Made by a program: the position numbers and the translations under genes. From an uncultured Granulosicoccaceae bacterium (lineage in GTDB: Bacteria > Pseudomonadota > Gammaproteobacteria > Granulosicoccales > Granulosicoccaceae), in assembly GCA_937922945.1 (NCBI GenBank), contig CAKZUP010000062.1:1-64000 (forward strand): a stretch of DNA of 64,000 bases. Reading direction: 5' to 3'. The notes beneath the pieces are model-generated. The model was not told where the DNA came from, did not search any database, and saw nothing but the letters and a program-made list of their open reading frames with translations. Each line of letters begins with the position of its first letter. Within the stretch, counting starts at the first letter, position 1. Positions 36,542 through 46,162 of this stretch are shown piece after piece.

Positions 36542-38968
36542 ATGATTAACGTTTCCAAAAAAATAAGTAGAAATCTTGTTACGGTAAGCCTCATCTCTAC
36601 ACTATTGGTTATTTGGCTGAGCGGCCAATATCTGAAAAATGCACACACGCAATTTTCCGGCGCAAAACAACTCAAACTGTCCGTTACTTCAGAATCCACA
36701 TTATTCGATATATCGAACAGCCTTGATAAGGAAAGAGCTGCAATACAGAAAATACTAACAACCACCGACCAATATTCTGCGAAGCGGGGCGATCTGGTCA
36801 AATTATCGAACAGGACAAAATCACTTTTCGATAAAGTTCGCCAGGAAATAACTAAATTACGCGAACCGAATTTCGGTGCCAATCGAGAACACTACAGTGA
36901 TGAATCCATTGACTCAGTGTTTGCAGAGCTTGATGATAGGCTGAAGCGCATATCCGTGACCCGATTCGTAGTGATGGGACAAACATTCCGTCCGATTGAA
37001 GAACGAGATGAAAACGTGCGCATGCAACTGTTCGACACTTACGTTAACCTGAACGCAGCCTTCAACAGACTTCGCAAACTAACACGCACTTACCCCGAAC
37101 AGAACCATATTGACATTATTGTTGCCCATGAAATAAAGGATGTTATCTGGACAATTAACAGTACTATAAATCAAACAAGTACGCTAATTGAAAGCTACCT
37201 ACTGAAGTATCAGAACGCGGGGCTCGATTCAATCCATTTCGAAAACCTGTCACTTAGAATTTTTCAACTGCATGAAAGCACGGTTTTCGCTCTTGCCTAT
37301 TTGAATGACATTGGTAATTCAAATTCTTTCACAGGCCTTTCGAAACAAGCTGCAACAAAATTAATCGAACAATACGAAACCACGTTCAGGCCCCAAGTTC
37401 AGCAGCTAGCAATGCATGCCCCTGAAAATGAGAACCTGCAAGATACACTCACTCAATGGCAGTCAATTTCAAAACAAACAAAACAAAGTGTCATTGGTCT
37501 GCAACAGGCGATACTAAGCGATACATTGGCAAATGCTGATTCGATCAAAAATGAAACCACGATAAATCTTTTCTATATCTCCATTCTGGTTTCCATTTGT
37601 ATGTTAATGGCGTACGCCTCTTTTAATATTGCCAAAAAAATTCAACACCAGGCTGATCATGATGATCTAACTGGCTTACCCAATAGACGCTACTTTAACG
37701 AAGTACTTGAATCGCTTATTAAAAGCACAGATACGTACAAAAATGAAAAACTGATTTTAATGACCCTGGATCTCAATGGTTTCAAATCTATCAATGACAC
37801 TAAAGGTCATCTGGCCGGGGATAACTTACTCATTCAAGTAGCAGATCGATTAGCTCCCGTGTTTCGTCACGATAAAGTGATTGCCCGCATGGGTGGAGAC
37901 GAATTTTCTGTGGCTTACAAAACAAACACGTCAACCGATCCATACACATTTGCAAGTCAAATAAGCAGCCTGTTCGATAAACACTTCACTATAGACGGTG
38001 GACCAGTAAGCGTTGGTAGCAGCATTGGTTACAGCACGTACCCAGATGATGCATCAACAGTCACCGATCTGCAGATTACTTCTGATTTCGCCATGTTCAG
38101 TGCGAAACAAGTCGGCAAAGAGTCTATCCAGGCATACGATCGCGAAATGGCAGAGAAATTCGAATATCGCTTAATCATGGAAAAAGAGCTAAAGCTAGCC
38201 ATTGAGAACAACAGCCTCGAACTCTACTATCAACCACAGATTGATCTGGCAAGCAATAAAGCAAATGCCGTTGAAGCATTAATAAGATGGAACCACCCAG
38301 CGCGGGGTATGATTTCGCCAGATGATTTTATCGGCATTGCAGAAGAAAGCGGCCTGATGCCTGCTATTGGAAATTGGGTTATCAACGAAGCATGCAAACA
38401 ATTAGCGGAATGGAACCGCACAGTTAGCGTACCTATACGGGTTGCGGTTAACGTTTCAGTGCATGAAATTACTCAATCGAGCTACGTACAAAACGTATTC
38501 GATGTAATACAACGGCACGGCATTAGCGCGAGCAGCCTGGAATTGGAAATCACAGAAAGTGTGGTAATGGGAGACGTAGATTCGATTATCAGAAGATTGA
38601 ACGAGTTGAAAGAGCATGGCATTAGAATCGCCATGGATGATTTTGGCACCGGGTATTCTTCTTTAAGTCAGCTACAAACGCTTCCATTGGATACATTGAA
38701 GATCGACCGCTCGTTTATCGACAAGCTTGATGACGATTCAAGCGATATGAAATCCGTAACAGCGACTATCGCTTCGATCGCAAAAATATTTAATCTGGAA
38801 ACAGTGGCCGAGGGCATCGAAACGGAACGCCAAATCATCGAAGTGAATAAATTAGGAATTGATGTTGCCCAAGGGTATTACTATTCCAAACCCTTAGCAA
38901 AAGCCGAAGTAATTGATCGTATAATTGCGATAAACGGTGGTTCTAACGGCTATAAGCAAGTCGCTTAA
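36542..38968 (+). CDS. Membrane-anchored GGDEF-EAL protein (cyclic di-GMP turnover)
   Basis: This 808-residue protein has one N-terminal helix (LVTVSLISTLLVIWLSG), a helical periplasmic sensor of about 310 residues and a second helix (INLFYISILVSICMLMAYAS near 342-361). A GGDEF domain follows (DDLTGLPNRRYFNE, active site ARMGGDEF near 452), then an EAL domain (EALIRWNHP, ELEITESVVM, AMDDFGTGYSS, AEGIET). Both active sites look intact, so it may make, degrade or switch between both activities. No RxxD inhibitory site is seen just before GGDEF. Its signal is unknown; the sensor resembles a helical four-helix-bundle type. It stands alone on the plus strand, before the convergent alginate-lyase gene. 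Confidence 0.9.
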   Translation: MINVSKKISRNLVTVSLISTLLVIWLSGQYLKNAHTQFSGAKQLKLSVTSESTLFDISNSLDKERAAIQKILTTTDQYSAKRGDLVKLSNRTKSLFDKVRQEITKLREPNFGANREHYSDESIDSVFAELDDRLKRISVTRFVVMGQTFRPIEERDENVRMQLFDTYVNLNAAFNRLRKLTRTYPEQNHIDIIVAHEIKDVIWTINSTINQTSTLIESYLLKYQNAGLDSIHFENLSLRIFQLHESTVFALAYLNDIGNSNSFTGLSKQAATKLIEQYETTFRPQVQQLAMHAPENENLQDTLTQWQSISKQTKQSVIGLQQAILSDTLANADSIKNETTINLFYISILVSICMLMAYASFNIAKKIQHQADHDDLTGLPNRRYFNEVLESLIKSTDTYKNEKLILMTLDLNGFKSINDTKGHLAGDNLLIQVADRLAPVFRHDKVIARMGGDEFSVAYKTNTSTDPYTFASQISSLFDKHFTIDGGPVSVGSSIGYSTYPDDASTVTDLQITSDFAMFSAKQVGKESIQAYDREMAEKFEYRLIMEKELKLAIENNSLELYYQPQIDLASNKANAVEALIRWNHPARGMISPDDFIGIAEESGLMPAIGNWVINEACKQLAEWNRTVSVPIRVAVNVSVHEITQSSYVQNVFDVIQRHGISASSLELEITESVVMGDVDSIIRRLNELKEHGIRIAMDDFGTGYSSLSQLQTLPLDTLKIDRSFIDKLDDDSSDMKSVTATIASIAKIFNLETVAEGIETERQIIEVNKLGIDVAQGYYYSKPLAKAEVIDRIIAINGGSNGYKQVA

Positions 38969-39141
38969 AACTCAACGTGTGGCGTTTATCCGTGGCCTTT
39001 AAAGCAACGCACAAATTGCACTTTAACGGAAATTTCTAAGGCGGTTGGATAATCTGAAAACAAAAGTCGGTTGATATGTAACTCAAAACAAGGCAACCCG
39101 CACCACAACAGGCAGTACGGGTCACCCCGATCGGCAATATC

Positions 39142-41442
39142 CTACTCGGACATAACTTCGACTTTTACTTGCGAAAAGTCCAGGCCGTTATCGGGTGTTT
39201 CTGGCTTCTTGGATGAACCAAATGTTTTGCTGTTCACATGAAAAGCGAGCATGCCAAAATTGTTTGTGTCGCTGCTTTCGTCTGTGTGCGAAAATTCGCT
39301 AAGCACGCGACCTTCCTGACTTAAAGAACCCGAAATCATTACCCCAACGGACGTATGTTGAACACTCATTGTTCCAGTGTAAGTGGTATTGGGTTCGAAC
39401 TGGTAAGCATCACCACCGCCTGCTAACTTCGTATAGCCTTTGGTGGTACCCAGCAGCCGACCTTGTGTGTCTTCCTTATGCTTTCGTATATAGATATTAG
39501 CGGCGCTGCTGTCATTCAGATTGATATCGAAATCGATCATGTAACCGGGTAAGCCGTCATACAGCGTATTGGGTTTCTTGGAGGATGCAGATTGATCGTC
39601 CTCAAGCTCTGTCCGACCCAGCTTGTCGTATAGGCCAACTCGAAACGCTGAGTCCCTATCTGCCCCCACAGTTTCAGGCGTAGTGAATGTGAACGTTGCC
39701 TGTAACTTCTGCCCTTCGATCAAGGCTTGAGCAGGGAATGTCGAGCGTATACCTCTGCCCGAACCACCTGACACGAGCCCAAGATACCCGCTAGCCACCT
39801 CAATAGCGCTGCTGTTGGTGGTCGTCCACCAGTTAGTGTCACTCTTATCAGCACCGTTATCTCGGCCACCATCGGCAAATTTATCATCAAAAATAACCCC
39901 GTCTCTTGCAGGTTGACTTAATGCGGGCGCTGCTGCCATTGTTTGAGCTGCAGCTGATTCGCTTTCAACAGCAACGCCCTCTGGCGCTGCTGAATGGGAG
40001 TAATCAAGCTGAAAGAACGTTACCTTGTCAAAATCCATTTCAGGGTCAGGGCTCGAATTGTTCTGCGAGTATGCACCCGCTTTAAAAAACATAAAATCAT
40101 CTTCCACGCTGAATCCACTGTTACGCATATCCAGCGGCTCAGCACTCACCTGCGTTCCATCATCGCGAATAATCTTCACATGTAGCATGGGTACGATCAG
40201 TTCACCTTCCTGCAGCCCTTTCACTTCGATTTCATAGCTGAATATTTCATCCAGCGCTATTCCGTCATCCGGATTGGCAGCTCGGTCAGATCGACTACCG
40301 ATAATCTCGATCCATTGTTCTTTACCGGTAACAGGCTCGTGCGCATAGTAAATTGAACCGTACTTGTTGCGCGGAAGTTTGCGGTAGTACAAGCGAATGG
40401 GCTCATCATCTTTAGCATGGATCTGGCCTATTATCACGCGCCCTATCTGATAGTCTTTGCCAAGGCGCGTTACCTGATTTACCGCCAGCGTGGCAGATAG
40501 TTTTCCGTCAACACCACCGGCTTTCGCTTGTGCAGAGAGTGGCGCTGAAGAGAATACCCAGTTGTTCTTATTCGGGAATCCACCTTCAATGCGGGTTTCA
40601 ATGCTTTCATCACCACGTCTCAACATCCCTCTAAGTTCGGTACGTGTGTAATTGGTATTCTTTGACGTTTTTGCACCAGCTGGTGTAGATCGGAATACCA
40701 TTCCACCGGTTGCTGGATCAGTATAAAAATAACGTGAATCGGTCCAGCCAGCTGAAAGCTCGTTCTCGTACACACTATCTGCTTTATCATCGCCATTGTC
40801 ATCTGCAGGCGTAGTAACGTACCAACCGGATAAATCAAAGTTTTCTCCTGGCGTCCGATCTACACGAAGCCCCATAACACCCTGCCCTTTTCGCTCTGTT
40901 AGCACCGGCGTAGCTGGTCGTTCCACCGATTCACCGCAACCGTAAGCAGCCACCTCAACAACGCTGTTCCAATCGTTAGATTCGTTCCCGTTCCCATTAA
41001 TACGAATAAACTGTGCTTGCACTGCATCAATTGGATACGATTCAAAATCAAGCGCTGTTCCACCGGATTGCCGGTCGGTTATTACCGATTGGTAGTCTGC
41101 ACCGTTGCTTGATGCTTCCACCGCAAAATATGCCCGACGACTATCACCCTTATACCAGGCGATGCTAATCGACTTGACCGTCTGCACAGCACCCAGGTTA
41201 AGCAAAAGACTTTTAGGTGAGCCTTGTGACTCATTAGACCAACGCGATTCAGCATCCAAATTTCCGTCAATGGCATTCTCGGGACCATGTGTTTCCTCGT
41301 ACAGTCCGTCATCAGTGGCAGAGACTATAACCAGACCATCATTTGCATCACACGCAGAATTAGCAGTCACCGGTGAATTTGCGTGGGCACTCAACGAACA
41401 AAGTACCATTGCGGGCACAAAGCAGCGCAAGTGAATATTCAT
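39142..41442 (-). CDS. Secreted alginate lyase, PL7, with N-terminal CBM32-like and C-terminal beta-sandwich domains
   Basis: About 766 residues from the ATG at 41442 (MNIHLRCF), chosen for GGAGAACACG; another ATG lies at 41454. A signal peptide ends near SAHA. An F5/8 type C (CBM32-like) module covers about 33-170 (ENAIDGNLDAESRWSNES). The PL7 catalytic domain carries all three signature regions: RTELRG at 267-272, QIH at 340-342 and KAGAYSQ at 454-460. QIH is usually linked to action on guluronate-containing blocks. An Ala/Ser/Pro-rich linker near 480-510 leads to a 250-residue C-terminal domain (VIFDDKFADGGRDNG, GYMIDFDINLNDSSAANIYI) resembling a concanavalin-like binding fold. It degrades alginate outside the cell and lies downstream of the TRAP/uxu genes on the same strand. 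Confidence 0.92.
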   Translation of the reverse strand: MNIHLRCFVPAMVLCSLSAHANSPVTANSACDANDGLVIVSATDDGLYEETHGPENAIDGNLDAESRWSNESQGSPKSLLLNLGAVQTVKSISIAWYKGDSRRAYFAVEASSNGADYQSVITDRQSGGTALDFESYPIDAVQAQFIRINGNGNESNDWNSVVEVAAYGCGESVERPATPVLTERKGQGVMGLRVDRTPGENFDLSGWYVTTPADDNGDDKADSVYENELSAGWTDSRYFYTDPATGGMVFRSTPAGAKTSKNTNYTRTELRGMLRRGDESIETRIEGGFPNKNNWVFSSAPLSAQAKAGGVDGKLSATLAVNQVTRLGKDYQIGRVIIGQIHAKDDEPIRLYYRKLPRNKYGSIYYAHEPVTGKEQWIEIIGSRSDRAANPDDGIALDEIFSYEIEVKGLQEGELIVPMLHVKIIRDDGTQVSAEPLDMRNSGFSVEDDFMFFKAGAYSQNNSSPDPEMDFDKVTFFQLDYSHSAAPEGVAVESESAAAQTMAAAPALSQPARDGVIFDDKFADGGRDNGADKSDTNWWTTTNSSAIEVASGYLGLVSGGSGRGIRSTFPAQALIEGQKLQATFTFTTPETVGADRDSAFRVGLYDKLGRTELEDDQSASSKKPNTLYDGLPGYMIDFDINLNDSSAANIYIRKHKEDTQGRLLGTTKGYTKLAGGGDAYQFEPNTTYTGTMSVQHTSVGVMISGSLSQEGRVLSEFSHTDESSDTNNFGMLAFHVNSKTFGSSKKPETPDNGLDFSQVKVEVMSE

Positions 41443-41485
41443 CGTGTTCTCCATGTTTAATCTGCAGTTTGAAGCACATCATTAA

Positions 41486-41536
41486 TTTATCGGTCTGAAA
41501 AATTTATCAAACTGAAAAATCCATCAACCTGAAAAC
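41486..41536. repeat. Three degenerate 17-bp direct repeats at the dctM end
   Basis: TTTATCGGTCTGAAAAA, TTTATCAAACTGAAAAA and TCCATCAACCTGAAAAC run head to tail. The last unit contains the dctM stop codon, so the array probably grew out of the gene end by slippage. Confidence 0.75.
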
Positions 41537-42840
41537 GTGGCAGGCATTAGCTGCCTTGGTAGCCATAGTGCCAATTCAGGGAAAAGAATGACCAATATCA
41601 GTATGATTAACATCGGGATTAATATAATCACTACATCCCTTAACACCTGAACTACATTTAACTCACCTATGGCCGAGGAGATCAACAAACATAATCCATA
41701 GGGTGGCGTTACAAGTCCAAACGCAAGTGAAATAATGCCGATGATGGCAAACACAACCGGGTGTATATCTGCACCGGCGGCCACAGGCATAAGTACGGTG
41801 CCTAATATAATAATCGTTGGAATAGCATCTATAAAAAGACCGAAAAGTAAAAACAACAGCGCGATTATGAGTCCGGTTTCAAACGGGCCTGCATTAAACA
41901 GTGTTAGCCACTCTACGATGAGTCGAGGTACTTTATAGTAGGCCAGCAACCAACCGAATGCGGTGGCCGTACCGATAGCAAAAAGTGATATTGATGCGAA
42001 GCGACCCGTATCATAAAAAATATGTCCGAGCTGTCGAAAGCTGACCGTTCTATAAACCACCAGACCCAACAACATGGCATAGGCTGCTGCAATGATGGCA
42101 CTTTCCGTTGGGGTAACAATTCCGCCAACGATGCCACCCACAACGAATACCGGTGTTAGCAAAGCCAATATGGCACCACTGAACGCCTTCCAGAATTGTT
42201 TAAACGTCGGCCGCCCGGTTGTCGGATACCCATACACTTTCGCGTAACCATACACCGTACCCAATAGTGCAAGCCCTATCATCAAGCCGGGTATGGCGCC
42301 GGCGAGAAAAAGTGCGCCAACGGATATTTGCATAACACCGCCCCACACAACCATCAAAATACTCGGTGGAATAATCACGCCCATTACCGATGAGCAAGCG
42401 GTTATCGCCACCGCAAATCGGGCATCGAAACCTTCACGCTTCATAGCCGGTATGAGTATTTTTCCACAACCTGCAGCATCGGCCGTTGACGAACCGGAAA
42501 TGCCCGCAAACAGCATCGAGACCACCACATTCACATGACCAAGCCCACCTGGAAGCCATCCGGTCATGACTTTTGCCAGTTCAATCATACGGTCGGTGAT
42601 TTTGCCTGAGTTCATCAAATTTGCGGCAAGCAGAAAAAACGGGACGGCGAGTAAAATAAACGAGCTGTATGACTGGAACATGCGGTCAAGCAGGATGAAC
42701 GGCGTTAAGCGTAAATCGAGAACAACAACCGGAATGGTTGCCAAACCAAGCGCGAAGGCCACCGGTACTCGCAGTATAACCAGCAACAGGAACCCACCGA
42801 CCAACAGGCCGCAAGCCATACCCGTAGGGATAATCATCAT
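41524..42840 (-). CDS. dctM: TRAP transporter large permease subunit (DctM)
   Basis: This 438-residue inner-membrane protein has about twelve helices and the DctM signatures FFLLAANLMNSGKITDRMIE, GGLGHVNVVVSMLFAGISGSSTADAAG and FGLVTPPYGLCLLI. It forms the transport channel with the small subunit and takes substrate from the periplasmic binding protein, driven by the sodium or proton gradient. Its ATG overlaps the dctQ stop by one base (TAATG). The setting (uxuA, uxuB, alginate lyase) points to a hexuronate or its oligomer as substrate. The end of the gene lies in a short direct-repeat array. Confidence 0.92.
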   Translation of the reverse strand: MMIIPTGMACGLLVGGFLLLVILRVPVAFALGLATIPVVVLDLRLTPFILLDRMFQSYSSFILLAVPFFLLAANLMNSGKITDRMIELAKVMTGWLPGGLGHVNVVVSMLFAGISGSSTADAAGCGKILIPAMKREGFDARFAVAITACSSVMGVIIPPSILMVVWGGVMQISVGALFLAGAIPGLMIGLALLGTVYGYAKVYGYPTTGRPTFKQFWKAFSGAILALLTPVFVVGGIVGGIVTPTESAIIAAAYAMLLGLVVYRTVSFRQLGHIFYDTGRFASISLFAIGTATAFGWLLAYYKVPRLIVEWLTLFNAGPFETGLIIALLFLLFGLFIDAIPTIIILGTVLMPVAAGADIHPVVFAIIGIISLAFGLVTPPYGLCLLISSAIGELNVVQVLRDVVIILIPMLIILILVILFPELALWLPRQLMPATFSG

Positions 42841-43334
42841 TATGCGCTCCTCGCGTCACGATATTCCCGGATTGCCTCAGACAATCTGTACCCCGAAAAA
42901 ACAGCCCACACCAAGCCAGCCAATGGCACAGATACATGCGTGAGCGCCATATTTGCACCCATCATTACCGAGTTCTGAATCGACCCAAACTTTGTATATT
43001 CAATTCCGTACCATGCAAACATCAGCCCGAAAAAAATCAGCAAAACCAGCACAAAGCCTTTTTGCAGCAAACTTAACAACGGCGACTTCGCCTCAGGCAA
43101 CACCGCCACATGAAAGTGTGTGCCATCCCAAACAGCGATCATCGAACCAATCATAACGACCCAGACAAAAATGAACGTGGCCAGCTCTTCTGTCCACAAA
43201 TAAACTGGGATGATGCCCGTATAACGCGCAATAACCTGGGCGGCCACAGGCAACGCTAACACGATGGTTAACACGCCAACTAAAACACGTAACGCCATAC
43301 AAAAGCGCTCAAGCATTAAACCAATCAAGTTCAT
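42840..43334 (-). CDS. dctQ: TRAP transporter small permease subunit (DctQ)
   Basis: About 164 residues from the ATG at 43334 (MNLIGLMLERFCMALRVLVG), with GGAGATT directly upstream; a longer frame from 43367 is less likely. Four helices and the DctQ motif LWTEELATFIFVWVVMIGS are present. It pairs with DctM and stabilises the complex. It lies between dctP (74 bases upstream) and dctM (one-base overlap) in an operon. Confidence 0.9.
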   Translation of the reverse strand: MNLIGLMLERFCMALRVLVGVLTIVLALPVAAQVIARYTGIIPVYLWTEELATFIFVWVVMIGSMIAVWDGTHFHVAVLPEAKSPLLSLLQKGFVLVLLIFFGLMFAWYGIEYTKFGSIQNSVMMGANMALTHVSVPLAGLVWAVFSGYRLSEAIREYRDARSA

Positions 43335-43407
43335 AATCTCCAAGTGGTTCGAACTGAAATGGCACACCGCCTAATACGGTGCGCCACAATCGCATAACGC
43401 GAATCGC

Positions 43408-44409
43408 TTACATAGAACGTATGGATTCCAACAGTTCCGCCGCACCCAGATCGGCAGCAAATTCATCCTGTACAGGAACAACCAGCTCAAGCAGTTTTTC
43501 ACGACCCTCAAACTCAGTTATTGTGATTTGCCCGGCGTCGGCCATTTCCTGTAGCTTTTCACCGTCTTCGCGGCTTTCAATTTCACGCCCGATAGCACCC
43601 GCTTTTGCACCAGCCTCAAGCACGAGAGCCTGAAGATCTTCTGGTAGCTTACGAAATGTCTTACCACTCATGGTTAAAGGTCGTACCGTAATCGCATGTT
43701 TAGTCAGAGTGATATTTGGAGCAACTTCATAGAATTTCAGGTTTTGAATCGATGCAGCTTCATTTTCAAAGCCTGCAATAACACCCGTTTGAATGGCGTT
43801 ATACACCTCGTTATAAGCGATAGCCGAAGGTGCAGCGCTTATTGCAGAGAATATCTTTGCCTGGATGGGCGCACCCATTACACGCATTTTGTGACCTCCA
43901 AGCTCATCCATATTGGCAATGGGCTTTGCTGAAGCCAAGTTACGCGTACCACCACCAGCATAGCCAATGACTTTGATATCGGCTTTCTCATACAGCTCTT
44001 CTTCCAGCGGCTTCAGTACATCGGATGACAGCACAGCATTCCAGTGATCAAGATCGCGGAACAAGAACGGCATATCCATTAGAGGAATAGCCGGGGCAAA
44101 TACCGCCATGTTAGACGGTGCCATAATCGCGTAATCAATAGCGACGCCTTGCTGTAGAAAAGTAACAAAATCACTCTCATCACCTAACTCACCATTCAGA
44201 TGCATTTCGAATTCGATGTCACCCTCGTACCCTTCTCCGATGAGTCGCTCGAACTCTCTCAGTGTTTTGGTATAGGCATGGTTTTCATCAAATAAGCTTG
44301 CACCACGAAGCGTTATATCAGCAGCATTAGCGGTGAATGCGGTTGTAGACAAAACGGTTGCAACGGCCGCAGCCTTTGCTATCGCACATGTCGATTTAAA
44401 TATACTCAT
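43408..44409 (-). CDS. dctP: TRAP transporter periplasmic solute-binding protein (DctP)
   Basis: A 333-residue protein with a signal peptide (SIFKSTCAIAKAAAVATVLS, cleaved near TANAA, residue 29). DctP-family features include PFLFRDLDHWNAVLSSDVLK, GYAGGGTRNLASAKPIANMDELGGHKMRV, with an Arg in the substrate-binding position, and AYNEVYNAIQTGVIAGFENE. It captures a carboxylate substrate, probably a uronate given the neighbours. A short hairpin CCCGG-CTCG-CCGGG sits at 44464-44477 just upstream of its start in the 223-base gap after uxuB; it may separate the expression levels of the enzyme and transporter genes. Confidence 0.92.
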   Translation of the reverse strand: MSIFKSTCAIAKAAAVATVLSTTAFTANAADITLRGASLFDENHAYTKTLREFERLIGEGYEGDIEFEMHLNGELGDESDFVTFLQQGVAIDYAIMAPSNMAVFAPAIPLMDMPFLFRDLDHWNAVLSSDVLKPLEEELYEKADIKVIGYAGGGTRNLASAKPIANMDELGGHKMRVMGAPIQAKIFSAISAAPSAIAYNEVYNAIQTGVIAGFENEAASIQNLKFYEVAPNITLTKHAITVRPLTMSGKTFRKLPEDLQALVLEAGAKAGAIGREIESREDGEKLQEMADAGQITITEFEGREKLLELVVPVQDEFAADLGAAELLESIRSM

Positions 44410-44632
44410 TTAGAATCTCCAACGTTCAGTTATGCGGCCAGGCCGCGATTTAGCGCTATCGTTCCCGGCTCGCCGGGCCAATCATTACATTACGAATACT
44501 GCGCAAGCATTCAGTACTGTATTTACCACCACACAGAAAAAACTGTGCGTTACTAAAACTGTCTTACCAACTACCGATTTTTTAGTTCCAACAGTGCCGT
44601 CTACCCGTTGCACTATGCATCGCTATAACGGT

Positions 44633-46162
44633 CTAATCAATCTTTATTATGGGTAAGTCGCCGTAAAGTTGCGCTTCGTTTTTAGTTGCTGCAATACAGC
44701 CTTCGCTCATCGCAAGCGAGAGAACCTCAGCGATACATTCACGCCAGTAGTCATTCTGGCTTAACACTTTTGGAATCAGATTGGGTATGGCATGGAACGC
44801 TTCAGATAACAATGATGCATCACTGCCTATCCCTTTTATGCTGCTTGTGATTTCTCCGGCACGAGGATCTTGCAGTTCGTAACGAGTGCCATCATCGTGT
44901 TGTTGAAGACAAAACCGCATCCACATGGCGGTGGCAAACGCAAATGGTCGCACGCTCATGGCTCGATCATCGTTACCACCAAAGCTAAATTCAGCGCGCG
45001 ATACGTCAAGTGCTGGCTGAAATATGCGCTGCGGTAATTTCTGAGTGGCATCACTAGCAATCTGGAAGGTTTGATGAGCAATGGCAGGATTCGAAAAACG
45101 CACAGTTAATGCCTCTGCGTACTCGTTATAGTTTATTCGCGGTAACGGATGAAGCAATGATGCAGCAGTATGAAGGTGCCTTTGTACAAGCCTTGCAAGG
45201 TGTTTATCGCGCATCACATCCCTAACAAACAAATTGCCCGTTAAAAATCCGCTATAGGCCAACATGGAATGGCTACCGTTAAGCATCGTCAGCTTCATAC
45301 GCTCGTAAGCTGTTACATCATCAACAAAGATTGCACCTCCGGCCTCCCACTTCGGTCTACCGCTTGGAAAGCTGTCTTCAATAATCCACTGTGAAAAAGC
45401 CTCGGTTTCAATCGCTGCCTTATCATTGCAGCCGGTTAACCGCGTGGCCTGCGCATAAGTTTCACTCGTGGGGGCAGGTGTAATGCGATCGACCATCGAA
45501 CAGGGGAACGCAACATTTTTCTCTATCCACTCTGCCAGTTCATTGCCATACGCGCTTTGCGCAAAACCAACTACACCATCGCGCAGCAGCGAACCGTTTT
45601 CTGGCAGATTGTCGCAAGACAATACAGTGAATGGCGCGACTTCAGACAAGCGTCGTTGATCGAGCGATGCCACCAGCAACCCCAACACACCAACCGGGCT
45701 ATCTGGGTTAGCCAGATCGGCCAACACAACCGTGTTACTCATATCAGGCAAGCGAGTTTCGCGGTCAATACCATAGCCAGCTTCGGTTACCGTAAGTGTA
45801 ACGACGCGCACCGCCGGCTCACACAATATCGCAAGCGTTGCGGCGGGCTCGGCCGCAATAACCTTTTGTATCGAGGCAATAATTCTAGCGCTGGTATTCT
45901 CCGCCCCCCTTTCCAGCAGCGTGAACAAACCGTTTTGTGTGTTCAATTCAGTTGCAACGGTTTTTGAGCGTAAGCTGACACCGATAATTCGCCAATCACC
46001 ACCGTGATGCGCCAATGCATCATCTGTCATAACCGCTTGATGTGCCCGATGAAAAGCGCCAAGGCCAATATGCACAATTCCAACCTGATGTTCTTCAGGC
46101 ACATAACCGGGCAGTTGAACGGATTTGTTCACACGATTTAGCGCATCCAGCCGAGTGCTCAT
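44633..46162 (-). CDS. uxuB: Mannitol dehydrogenase-family protein, probable fructuronate reductase (UxuB-like)
   Basis: This 509-residue polyol dehydrogenase of the long-chain mannitol/fructuronate family has NAD-binding IVHIGLGAFHRAHQAV near 28-43, catalytic Lys in KLTMLNGSHSMLAYSG and the companion Asn/His residues in the same motif. Family members include mannitol 2-dehydrogenase and fructuronate reductase; sequence alone does not separate them fully. Because its start overlaps the stop of uxuA by one base, reduction of D-fructuronate to D-mannonate for UxuA is by far the most likely job. It is cytoplasmic and NADH-dependent. It shares the operon with the TRAP transporter downstream. Confidence 0.87.
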   Translation of the reverse strand: MSTRLDALNRVNKSVQLPGYVPEEHQVGIVHIGLGAFHRAHQAVMTDDALAHHGGDWRIIGVSLRSKTVATELNTQNGLFTLLERGAENTSARIIASIQKVIAAEPAATLAILCEPAVRVVTLTVTEAGYGIDRETRLPDMSNTVVLADLANPDSPVGVLGLLVASLDQRRLSEVAPFTVLSCDNLPENGSLLRDGVVGFAQSAYGNELAEWIEKNVAFPCSMVDRITPAPTSETYAQATRLTGCNDKAAIETEAFSQWIIEDSFPSGRPKWEAGGAIFVDDVTAYERMKLTMLNGSHSMLAYSGFLTGNLFVRDVMRDKHLARLVQRHLHTAASLLHPLPRINYNEYAEALTVRFSNPAIAHQTFQIASDATQKLPQRIFQPALDVSRAEFSFGGNDDRAMSVRPFAFATAMWMRFCLQQHDDGTRYELQDPRAGEITSSIKGIGSDASLLSEAFHAIPNLIPKVLSQNDYWRECIAEVLSLAMSEGCIAATKNEAQLYGDLPIIKID

